6,326 nt of DNA from Agathobacter sp. (GCA_017936725.1 JAGBEZ010000036.1:1-6326); one strand, 5' to 3'; shown: positions 1 to 5,274, numbered from the stretch's first letter. Notes: generated by a model not told the origin, from the sequence alone. Numbers and translations: made by a program.

Positions 1-219
1 AAACTTGTAAATATGTTAAACAATCTCCGTGAACAGATTTATCGTTATCGTGTAGAATATTTGAAGAGAGAAGAAAACTATCCAAGACTGATCAAAGAGC
101 ATGATGAAATCTATACTTCACTTGCAAATAGAAGTAAGGAAGATGCGACGGAATCCATCCGCGAGCATGTCGTAAATCAGGCGATTGCAGTAAAAGAAGT
201 CATCATCCAACAGGGATAG
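1..219 (+). CDS. GntR-family transcriptional regulator, FCD domain, C-terminal fragment
   Basis: The frame is open from the first base and ends at TAG 217-219, giving 72 residues of a gene that starts upstream of the window. The fragment is all-helical. It carries the pattern EHDEIYTSLANR followed by REHV, two histidines 22 residues apart, which matches the last two helices of the FCD domain of GntR-family regulators. In that family these histidines help bind a metal ion next to the effector, usually an organic acid or sugar acid. The DNA-binding winged helix would lie upstream and cannot be seen, so neither effector nor target can be named. An internal ATG at 13 is not a likely start, because the FCD helix continues upstream of it. 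Transcription probably ends at the hairpin just downstream. The family call is fairly sure and the specificity is unknown. Confidence 0.75.
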   Translation, partial: KLVNMLNNLREQIYRYRVEYLKREENYPRLIKEHDEIYTSLANRSKEDATESIREHVVNQAIAVKEVIIQQG

Positions 220-225
220 ATTTTG

Positions 226-254
226 GCATAAAAGGGAAAAAGTTACACATACTA
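226..254 (+). promoter_or_regulatory. Candidate sigma-G (late forespore) promoter for the ger operon
   Basis: GCATA at 226-230 and CATACTA at 248-254 are separated by 17 nt. Both match the sigma-G pattern known from Bacillus (-35 GHATR, -10 CATnnTA) at every specified position. No sigma-F style GG is present at the start of the -10 element. Transcription would begin near 260-262, leaving a leader of about 28 nt before ATG 289. GerA-type receptor operons are sigma-G dependent in B. subtilis, which fits. The start site falls inside the left arm of the downstream hairpin, so this transcript would carry only about four bases of that arm. Confidence 0.65.
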
Positions 255-288
255 AGAACATCTTAAGAAATTGAGGTGTTCTTTTTTT
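254..288 (+). terminator. Rho-independent terminator of the GntR gene, overlapping the ger SD
   Basis: AAGAACATCTT (254-264) pairs with GAGGTGTTCTT (273-283) as 11 bp including two G-U pairs, around an 8-nt loop. The T run 282-288 follows directly, giving the classic hairpin plus U-tract layout. It would end transcripts coming from the GntR gene. The right arm also holds GAGGTG (273-278), the only plausible SD for the gene starting at 289, so in any read-through RNA this SD is paired. On the minus strand no T run follows, so it should act in one direction only. Confidence 0.7.
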
Positions 289-1785
289 ATGCCAAAGCAG
301 TTGATTTCCAAGAAAATAGAAGAAAATGAGAGTGCGATAAAAGAAGCGTTTGCGCATTGTGATGACTTGAAATTTCGAAAACTTACGATTGGCGAAAACG
401 CCAGTGTCAGAGGCTTTGTGTGCTATATAGAAGTAAACGCGGGAAACAATCTGATTAATGTATTAGGACGCATGCTTGCGTATATGGAAACGCTTTCGAA
501 AGAACAACTGGTAGAAACGGTAAAAGGAAATGCCTTTGCCCTTTCAGACGCGGATCCTTATACCTATATGGAGGACGCGATTCGCGGTGTGCTGATTGGA
601 GACGCGGTATTATTTATAGACGGAGTGGATACAGCCTTAAAGATGCCAGACCAGGGATACCCGAAAATGGGCATCAGCAAATCTGAAGCAGAAAAGGTGG
701 TGCGTGGCTCCGATGAAAGCTTTGCAGAATCTGAAAAAGCCAATACAGCTTTGATACGAAAAAGAATCCGAAACACAAAACTAAAGGTGAAGGAATTTCA
801 GGTGGGAGTCCGCTCTTTTACAAATGTTGCAATCGTATATATTGAGGATTTAGCAGAAAAGGCTTTGGTAGGGGAAATCCATAGAAGATTAACCGAATAT
901 GACATCGATGGTGTGATGGACAGCGGTGTGATGGAGCAATTAGCGGAAGAATCCTGGATTTCACCATTTCCACAATTTCAATCCACTCGTAGGCCAGACC
1001 GAGCGGCAATGGAGATTTTAAATGGAAAAGTGGTGGTCTTAGTAGATAATTCTCCAGTCGCATTGCTTTTACCAACGGATGTAAATTCCTTTTTGAAAAC
1101 GACGGATGACTATTATAACCGCTTTTATATGGCAACCTTCGCACGTGTGATTCGTTATGTGGCGGCGTTTTTTGCGTTAACACTACCGGGACTCTATCTG
1201 GCAGTTACCAATTTTCATACACAGATATTACCGACCCCACTACTTTTGTCTTTTTCCAAGGCGAGGGAAGGAGTACCGTTTCCGGCGGCTTTGGAGGTGC
1301 TTCTTATGGAGTTATCCTTTGAACTGATTCGAGAGGCAGGGGTACGACTTCCAGGTACAATGGGAAACACGATCGGTATTGTAGGAGGTCTTATCATTGG
1401 ACAGGCAGCAGTAGAAGCCAATCTGGTGAGTCCAATTGTTGTGATTGTAGTTGCATTTACAGCCCTTTGCTCCTTTGCCATTCCAAACGAAGAGTTTGCG
1501 TTTTCTTTTCGTATTTTAAAGTTTCTTCTTATCGCCTTATCTGCCTGGTTTGGTTTTTTCGGCTTTTTGATAGGACTATTTCTTGTCTTGGTACACATGG
1601 CAAGCCTCAAAAGTTTTGATGTGCCATATCTTTCGCCTTATGTTGGAGCGCAGCTGAATGGATATCAGGATGAGAAGGATTCAGTGGTGCGTTTTCCACT
1701 GCGTATGCTATGGAAGCGCCCAATGTATGCGAATGCGTCGGAACGTGTAAAACTGAAAAAGAAAAACGATAAGGAGCAGGGGTAA
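289..1785 (+). CDS. gerAA: GerA-family spore germination protein, receptor subunit A
   Basis: This 498-residue protein is subunit A of a nutrient germinant receptor, placed in the spore inner membrane, and its length is normal for the family. The soluble N-terminal half carries the family block VVRGSDESFAESEKAN followed by LIRKRIRN near residues 136-160. RRPDRAAMEILNGKVVVLVDNSP leads into the membrane part. Hydrophobic helices lie near 285-308, 331-350, 361-378, 383-398 and 406-440. They contain the conserved stretches PTPLLLS, AREGVPFP, REAGVRLP, GGLIIGQAAVEA and SFDVPYLSPY. ATG 289 was chosen because GAGGTG (273-278) precedes it by 10 nt. An in-frame TTG at 271 has no SD and lies in a hairpin. 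SpoVAF is a close paralogue, but the B- and C-type genes that follow point to a receptor. The germinant cannot be predicted, and the symbol is by family only. Confidence 0.93.
   Translation: MPKQLISKKIEENESAIKEAFAHCDDLKFRKLTIGENASVRGFVCYIEVNAGNNLINVLGRMLAYMETLSKEQLVETVKGNAFALSDADPYTYMEDAIRGVLIGDAVLFIDGVDTALKMPDQGYPKMGISKSEAEKVVRGSDESFAESEKANTALIRKRIRNTKLKVKEFQVGVRSFTNVAIVYIEDLAEKALVGEIHRRLTEYDIDGVMDSGVMEQLAEESWISPFPQFQSTRRPDRAAMEILNGKVVVLVDNSPVALLLPTDVNSFLKTTDDYYNRFYMATFARVIRYVAAFFALTLPGLYLAVTNFHTQILPTPLLLSFSKAREGVPFPAALEVLLMELSFELIREAGVRLPGTMGNTIGIVGGLIIGQAAVEANLVSPIVVIVVAFTALCSFAIPNEEFAFSFRILKFLLIALSAWFGFFGFLIGLFLVLVHMASLKSFDVPYLSPYVGAQLNGYQDEKDSVVRFPLRMLWKRPMYANASERVKLKKKNDKEQG
1771..1776 (+). 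promoter_or_regulatory. Ribosome-binding site of ger subunit B, widely spaced
   Basis: AAGGAG lies within the last codons of subunit A, 14 nt before ATG 1791, longer than the usual 6-10 nt. GGCGG directly abuts the ATG and is too close to serve. With the subunit A stop only 5 nt before the start, translation of B is probably coupled to that of A. The frame upstream is closed by TAA at 1770-1772 and offers no earlier start codon. Confidence 0.5.
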
Positions 1786-1790
1786 GGCGG

Positions 1791-2903
1791 ATGGAGAAAA
1801 AATCGTATACAAACAATGGAAAAATATCCAGCCGTCAAACCCTGCGACTATATGTCTTTGATTTAATGGGGATTGCGACGCTTTTGATACCGCCATATTT
1901 AGCAAAACTTTGCGGTGCTGGAGGGATATATGCGATAGCCTTGGGGATAGGAGGCGGATTCCTCTATTTATTCTATTTGGGCTGGATTATGAAACATATG
2001 GGAACGGATATTGTGACATATCTAAAGCAGAGAAAAGGCCCATGGGCGGGAAGATGCTTTTTTATCATCACTTTTTTGCACAGTATCTTTACAGCAGGTT
2101 TTTGTGCGTATGTATTTGCCAATCTTATGCAATACAGTTTGGTAAAGGAAACCTCATATGTATTAATCTTGTTTTTAATCGTACTGGTAGCATCTTATGC
2201 GGTAAGTGGTGGAATCGAAAGCCGTGCAAGGGTTTATGAGGTGTTATTCTGGTTTATTTTGGTTCCTTATGTTGCCATGATGCTGGCATCGGTACGAAAT
2301 TTCGAATGGACCTATGTAGAGCCAGCGTTACGGTGGAGCAGTGCAAACCTAGGCAAGGGTGCGTATTTGGTCTTTTTGTTTTTTACACCGCTTTTTTTCT
2401 CTTTATTTTTAATTGGTGAAAAAGAAAAAAACTATGGCAGAAATGTCGTAAAGACAATCCGTGTTTCCGTGCTTATATCAGGACTCCTTTTGTTGGGAAG
2501 TTATGTGCTTCTTGTAGGAAACTTTGGTGCTAGCAGTTTGGCAGGGCTACGGTTTCCAGTCGTGACGTTAATGAGCACTGTTCAGTTTGAGGGGAATTTC
2601 CTAAAACGCATGGATGCGCTTATGCTGGCGGTTTGGTTTTTTACTTTGTATGCCCTTTTGAACCTGCATCTGCACTATGGGGTTCGGATGCTTACAGAAC
2701 TGAGTCAAAAAAAGAGGAAGTGGCAGAATATTTGCCCAGGAATCGCGGTGTTTCTGATTGCACTGGGGTTTTATTTAGTGGAGAACTTAAAACAGATATT
2801 TATAACCTATTATAGCTATGGTGCAGTATTTTTTATTATCATAGCTCCGATAGTAGTGTTAGGAATAGGAAACGAAAGGAGAGAAAAGAAAAATGAAAAA
2901 TAG
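1791..2903 (+). CDS. gerAB: GerAB-type spore germination permease-like protein, receptor subunit B
   Basis: This 370-residue integral membrane protein is the B subunit of the germinant receptor. The family (Spore_permease, APC superfamily) is thought to hold the nutrient-binding pocket. About ten hydrophobic helices are visible, near residues 21-41, 44-67, 88-115, 122-140, 147-167, 188-208, 222-243, 273-297, 315-331 and 339-359. Family marks include ISSRQTLRLYVFDLMG at the N-terminus, a broken first helix with TLLIPPYLA, GGIESRARVYEVLFW before helix 5, and FPVVTLMSTVQFEGNFLKRMDAL before helix 8. The length is normal. The gene starts 5 nt after subunit A, and its last 11 nt overlap the start of subunit C, the usual tight A-B-C operon. 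Sequence alone does not tell which amino acid or sugar it senses. Confidence 0.92.
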   Translation: MEKKSYTNNGKISSRQTLRLYVFDLMGIATLLIPPYLAKLCGAGGIYAIALGIGGGFLYLFYLGWIMKHMGTDIVTYLKQRKGPWAGRCFFIITFLHSIFTAGFCAYVFANLMQYSLVKETSYVLILFLIVLVASYAVSGGIESRARVYEVLFWFILVPYVAMMLASVRNFEWTYVEPALRWSSANLGKGAYLVFLFFTPLFFSLFLIGEKEKNYGRNVVKTIRVSVLISGLLLLGSYVLLVGNFGASSLAGLRFPVVTLMSTVQFEGNFLKRMDALMLAVWFFTLYALLNLHLHYGVRMLTELSQKKRKWQNICPGIAVFLIALGFYLVENLKQIFITYYSYGAVFFIIIAPIVVLGIGNERREKKNEK

Positions 2904-3534
2904 AAAAAGAGAAACGAGAAAATATGCTGTGCTCATAAGCTTATTGGTGTCTGCATGTGTCTGCCTCACAGCCTGCAGTACGACAGAGTTAGAGGAACGA
3001 TGCTTTCCGATGTTGGTAGCGGTAGGCTATGAAGATGGCAAGGTGACCTATGGGGCAGCATTTTCCAAAGAAGATGTGACGAAGAACGCCTTTTTGACAG
3101 AGGAGACGGACTTTGAAGAAAGCAAAAGCAAATATGAAAAGCGATTGAATAAGGATGCCGATTATAATCATTTAAAGATATTGGTGCTAGAGTCTGACTT
3201 ATTGGAGACGCCTGCGGCATATGGAGCAATGCTAGATTATCTGGCTCAAACGGAAGATTTTCCACGAAATACCTATGTGTGTGCGGTAGAGGATGTAGAT
3301 GAGTTGTTTGAACTGGAAAAAAACATATCTCAGGATTTGGGAACTTATTTGGAGGAATATCTAAAACAGCAGGAAGACAAAAAGGACCGACTTCTGACAT
3401 TAGGGGATTTACTGGATGAAAGGGCAAATCAGAGTTTTGTTTTATATATGCCATATTTTGAAGTCGAAGAAAATTTTGTGGAATGGAAAGGTTATATGAA
3501 TACATCTGGAAAAAGCTGGCAAGAATCTGATTAA
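2893..3534 (+). CDS. gerAC: Short GerAC-type germination lipoprotein (N-terminal domain only), receptor subunit C
   Basis: This is a 213-residue lipoprotein. Basic residues at 2-10 are followed by a hydrophobic stretch and the lipobox LTAC, with Cys28 as the lipid site, leaving a mature protein of 186 residues. The rest resembles the N-terminal domain of GerAC proteins: RCFPMLVAVGYEDGK as first strand, NHLKILVLESDLLET in the middle, and VLYMPYFEVEENFVEWKGYM as the closing segment. GerAC proteins normally have about 350-400 residues, with two further domains including the Pfam Spore_GerAC region. Those are absent here. Only 44 nt separate the stop from spoIIR, so no frameshifted remainder is hidden downstream. 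AGGAG at 2877-2881 lies 11 nt before the ATG, which sits inside the end of subunit B. It could be a functional minimal C subunit or a degraded one. The family call is good from context and domain shape. Confidence 0.8.
   Translation: MKNRKRETRKYAVLISLLVSACVCLTACSTTELEERCFPMLVAVGYEDGKVTYGAAFSKEDVTKNAFLTEETDFEESKSKYEKRLNKDADYNHLKILVLESDLLETPAAYGAMLDYLAQTEDFPRNTYVCAVEDVDELFELEKNISQDLGTYLEEYLKQQEDKKDRLLTLGDLLDERANQSFVLYMPYFEVEENFVEWKGYMNTSGKSWQESD
3498..3527 (+). promoter_or_regulatory. Candidate sigma-F (early forespore) promoter for spoIIR, inside the end of the subunit C gene
   Basis: GAATA (3498-3502) and GGCAAGAATC (3518-3527) are 15 nt apart. Against the Bacillus sigma-F pattern (-35 GYATA, -10 GGnRAnAnTR) this gives 4 of 5 and 6 of 7 specified positions. 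The start would be near 3534, about 45 nt before the spoIIR ATG. spoIIR is a sigma-F gene in B. subtilis, which supports the call. The promoter is embedded in the last codons of the GerAC-like gene. It is read by eye and not tested. Confidence 0.5.
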
Positions 3535-3538
3535 AAGG

Positions 3539-3557
3539 ACGCGCCAAAGAGGTGCGT
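3539..3557 (+). other. Short GC-rich hairpin in the spoIIR leader
   Basis: ACGCGCC (3539-3545) pairs with GGTGCGT (3551-3557) as seven base pairs including one G-U, around the 5-nt loop AAAGA. No T run follows, so it is not a normal terminator. If spoIIR starts near 3534 this hairpin would sit almost at the 5' end of its mRNA, where such structures can slow decay. The SD AGAGAGG (3564-3570) lies outside it and stays free. Confidence 0.45.
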
Positions 3558-3578
3558 ATGTAAAGAGAGGATTCTAAG

Positions 3579-4184
3579 ATGAAAAAATATCTTTTTTTGA
3601 TTACGACAGGTGTGGTGAGTGCACTCTATATTTGGACGGTGGTATTGGGAAATGATCTCTTGCAGCCTTCGATTGCTTCCAAAATACTTCGTTTTCATGT
3701 GCTGGCAAACAGTGATAGTGATGCAGACCAGGCGGTAAAGGAAGAGGTCAGAGATGCAGTGGGCGTATATCTGGGACCGCTGTTAAAAGACTCTGAAAAT
3801 GTCGAGGAGAGCAAGCAAATCATAGAAGAAAATATGGAGCAGATTGTTGCAGTAGCAAAAGATACATTAACGGAGCATGGGTATGCGTATGATGTAAAAG
3901 CACAGATTGCACACACGGATTTTCCAGAGAAAACCTATGGCGATTACACTTTCCCAAAAGGAGAGTATGAGGCGCTTCAAATCGTTATTGGGGAAGGAAA
4001 AGGACAAAACTGGTGGTGTGTCCTCTATCCAAATATGTGCTTTCGAGGCTCGGTGTTCGAAGTCATAGAGGAGGAAGCCAAAGAAGCATTGCGTGAGGTG
4101 TTAAACCCATGGGAATATGCGGATGTATTTGATTCTGGGGAGGTAGAGGTAAGATTTAAATTCTTGGATTTTCTTGAATTCTAG
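3579..4184 (+). CDS. spoIIR: Stage II sporulation protein R, forespore signal for pro-sigma-E activation
   Basis: SpoIIR is made in the forespore and exported to the space between the forespore and mother-cell membranes. There it triggers the membrane protease SpoIIGA to process pro-sigma-E in the mother cell. This 201-residue protein has one N-terminal hydrophobic segment (about 4-24) serving as signal or anchor. The family signature RFHVLANSDSDADQ is at 38-51, with VRDAV at 57-61. FPEKTYGDYTFPKGEYEALQ lies at 115-134 and GEGKGQNWWCVLYPNMCF at 138-155, including the invariant NWWCV. The length is close to normal (B. subtilis has about 224). AGAGAGG (3564-3570) precedes ATG 3579 by 8 nt. The gene lies directly behind the ger operon with a candidate sigma-F promoter of its own. 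Its last codons and stop form the left arm of the next inverted repeat. Confidence 0.96.
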   Translation: MKKYLFLITTGVVSALYIWTVVLGNDLLQPSIASKILRFHVLANSDSDADQAVKEEVRDAVGVYLGPLLKDSENVEESKQIIEENMEQIVAVAKDTLTEHGYAYDVKAQIAHTDFPEKTYGDYTFPKGEYEALQIVIGEGKGQNWWCVLYPNMCFRGSVFEVIEEEAKEALREVLNPWEYADVFDSGEVEVRFKFLDFLEF

Positions 4185-4228
4185 GCGAAGGATAGGTATA
4201 ATAGATAAAAACCTAGAATTCGAGGAAG
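4169..4228 (+). repeat. Inverted repeat flanking the DUF1934 promoter and hiding its SD
   Basis: Bases 4169-4185 can pair with 4212-4228 as 17 continuous base pairs with three G-U pairs. The core GAATTCTAGG (4176-4185) against CCTAGAATTC (4212-4221) is perfect. The left arm is the end of spoIIR, including its TAG stop. The right arm covers the whole SD GAGGAAG (4222-4228) of the next gene. The 26-nt loop contains the -10 box. No T run follows, so this is not a terminator. An RNA reading through from spoIIR would hide the SD; one started at about 4209 would not. The pairing is seen directly and the function is inferred. Confidence 0.65.
4174..4202 (+). promoter_or_regulatory. Sigma-A-type promoter of the DUF1934 gene
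   Basis: TTGAAT (4174-4179) and a perfect TATAAT (4197-4202) are separated by the ideal 17 nt. The start would be near 4209, giving a leader of about 24 nt before ATG 4233. The -35 box overlaps the last codons of spoIIR. The promoter suggests vegetative expression independent of the sporulation genes upstream. Confidence 0.75.
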
Positions 4229-4232
4229 AAAT

Positions 4233-4670
4233 ATGACAAAAGAAGTAATCGTTACCATTCGTGGTCTTCAGAATGGGCCCCAGACCGATGGAGAACCTAT
4301 CGAAATGATGGTTGTAGGTGAATATTTTTATAGAAATAATAACCATTATATATTGTATGAAGAAGTGATGGAAGGAGAGACTCAGCCCATCAAAAATCGT
4401 ATCAAGATTTCCAATGGACATATGGAACTTACCAAAAATGGCGTGGTAAATGTGCATATGGTGTTTCAAGAAAGGGTGAAAAACATCACGCATTATCATA
4501 CACCATACGGTACTCTGACGATGGGAATTGATGGAAAAAAGGTAGAAATCAAAGAAAGTGAAGATGAAATCAATATTTCGGTTTTATATGGTCTGGAAAT
4601 GAACGAGGAGTTTGTAGCAGACTGTAATATATCGATTCATATCAAATCAAAAAGAAACCCCACTTTTTAG
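4233..4670 (+). CDS. DUF1934 (YwiB-like) small beta-barrel protein
   Basis: This 145-residue soluble protein has no signal peptide or membrane helix. Alternating hydrophobic strands and the pattern VVGEYFYRNNNHYILYEEVMEG (about 27-48), later HYHTPYGTLTMGI, match the DUF1934 family. B. subtilis YwiB is a member, and the fold is described as calycin-like. The molecular function of the family is not established. In many Firmicutes the gene lies beside argS, but here it lies between spoIIR and a convergent unknown gene. The SD GAGGAAG (4222-4228) is 4 nt before the ATG, which is close; the adjacent promoter supports this start. The last residues, NPTF, and the TAG stop are encoded within the left arm and loop of the terminator. 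Confidence 0.85.
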   Translation: MTKEVIVTIRGLQNGPQTDGEPIEMMVVGEYFYRNNNHYILYEEVMEGETQPIKNRIKISNGHMELTKNGVVNVHMVFQERVKNITHYHTPYGTLTMGIDGKKVEIKESEDEINISVLYGLEMNEEFVADCNISIHIKSKRNPTF

Positions 4671-4679
4671 TGGGGTTTC
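4654..4679. terminator. Shared terminator between convergent genes
   Basis: GAAACCCCACT (4654-4664) and AGTGGGGTTTC (4669-4679) form a perfect 11-bp stem with a TTTT loop. Read on the minus strand it is followed by CTTTTTGATTTGAT, a good U-tract, so it best serves the minus-strand gene ending at 4689. Read on the plus strand the following GTAGTTGTATTATTTC is only moderately T-rich, so it is weaker for the DUF1934 gene. The left arm and loop are also coding sequence for that gene. Confidence 0.85.
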
Positions 4680-4688
4680 GTAGTTGTA

Positions 4689-5195
4689 TTATTTCTTATT
4701 TGTTTTTGCGTTTTTCTCTTCTTTGAGTTCAGCACTTAAACTGTTATACTTAGATTTTAATTTTGCACGCCAAGATTTCTTGCCTTCTGGTTTTTCTAAT
4801 GGTTTACGAAGACCTTTTACACCAGTGATGTAAATACCGCTAACAGTAGCTTTTACTTCTTTCTTTACAGGGATGTCTGCAAAGATTGTTTCGTCTGCGA
4901 TTAAGGTCATAATTCTAGGTCCTACTTTTGCTTTAACAACAGGAAGCTTTGTAATACGTGTATACCAAGGTGTCTGGTCAATAACTGCCTGTGGAAGTCC
5001 AGAGTCTTTTATTCTTAACTTTTTCTTGTCAATAATTAACATTGAGACTGTCTGTGCAACAGCTGCCATCTGAGCATCCTGCTCTTCTTTTTTGACTTGA
5101 GCCTTTTTGCCCATGAAATATAATGCAACCATGATACCGATGAGTACAAGAAGAACAACGATAGTCACGATTGTGCCGGTACTGATTTGTGGCAT
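4689..5195 (-). CDS. Unrecognised protein with one N-terminal membrane helix
   Basis: This 168-residue protein has no function I can assign. Residues 8-29 form one strong hydrophobic helix followed by the basic, helical stretch GKKAQVKKEEQDAQ, so the bulk should lie in the cytoplasm. The middle part (about 50-130) contains SMLIIDKKKLRIKDSGLP, WYTRITKLPVVKAKVGPRIMTLIADE and VKKEVKATVSGIYITGVKGLR. It reads as a compact strand-rich domain. The tail 131-168 is very basic with many Lys. The plan of a short N-terminal anchor and a basic cytoplasmic domain recalls YajC, but the YajC motifs are not clear and I do not claim it. The start at 5195 is set by an AAAGGAGG SD 7 nt upstream. A longer open frame to 5303 lacks an SD and would run through the promoter. 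The gene is convergent with DUF1934 and divergent from the isomerase gene. Confidence 0.8.
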   Translation of the reverse strand: MPQISTGTIVTIVVLLVLIGIMVALYFMGKKAQVKKEEQDAQMAAVAQTVSMLIIDKKKLRIKDSGLPQAVIDQTPWYTRITKLPVVKAKVGPRIMTLIADETIFADIPVKKEVKATVSGIYITGVKGLRKPLEKPEGKKSWRAKLKSKYNSLSAELKEEKNAKTNKK

Positions 5196-5202
5196 AATTT
5201 TT

Positions 5203-5210
5203 CCTCCTTT
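5203..5210 (-). promoter_or_regulatory. Strong ribosome-binding site that fixes the start at 5195
   Basis: On the minus strand this reads AAAGGAGG, a near-complete match to the 16S rRNA tail, 7 nt before ATG 5195. It argues against the upstream in-frame ATG at 5303, which has no SD. Confidence 0.85.
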
Positions 5211-5226
5211 GATTTCACTAAAATTC

Positions 5227-5255
5227 ATTTTAACAAAAAATATAGAAAAAATCAA
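5227..5255 (-). promoter_or_regulatory. Sigma-A-type promoter with extended -10 for the minus-strand membrane protein
   Basis: On the minus strand, TTGATT (5255-5250) and TAAAAT (5232-5227) are 17 nt apart, with a TG one base before the -10 box. The start would be near 5220, leaving about 25 nt of leader that contains the strong SD. Confidence 0.65.
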
Positions 5256-5274
5256 TGTGAATATGCTTAAGTGT

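Larger units (their letters stand above)
222..296 (+). repeat. Outer inverted repeat enclosing the ger promoter and start codon
   Basis: TTTGGCATAAAA at 222-233 is the perfect reverse complement of TTTTATGCCAAA at 285-296, a 12-bp arm. A G-U pair could be added at each end (221/297 and 234/284). The left arm contains the candidate sigma-G -35 element GCATA. The right arm contains the start codon ATG 289-291 of the germination gene. The terminator-like hairpin 254-283 nests inside, so in an RNA crossing the whole region bases 273-297 could all be paired. That stretch holds the SD, the start codon and the next two codons. The repeat is read directly; a role in blocking translation of read-through RNA is inferred. 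Confidence 0.6.

Noticed and set aside
271..288. In-frame TTG at 271 as start of the ger subunit A gene, adding six residues
   Set aside because: It has no SD at a useful distance, lies in the loop-proximal part of the hairpin, and the added residues are encoded by the SD and U-tract. ATG 289 has GAGGTG 10 nt upstream.
1215..1610. Open frame on the minus strand within ger subunit A
   Set aside because: The composition is that of an antisense reading of a conserved membrane region, and no start signals are seen.
2966..3547. Long open frame on the minus strand opposite the ger C gene (193 codons)
   Set aside because: It has no SD and no recognisable protein features, and it lies fully opposite a gene with lipobox and family similarity. 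It is a shadow frame.
3539..3557. Terminator after the ger operon
   Set aside because: The hairpin has only seven pairs and is followed by ATGTAAAGAG, not by a T run.
5266..5271. CTTAAG palindrome between the two divergent -35 boxes as an operator
   Set aside because: It is only six bases and the symmetry does not extend outward, so it is expected by chance in AT-rich DNA.
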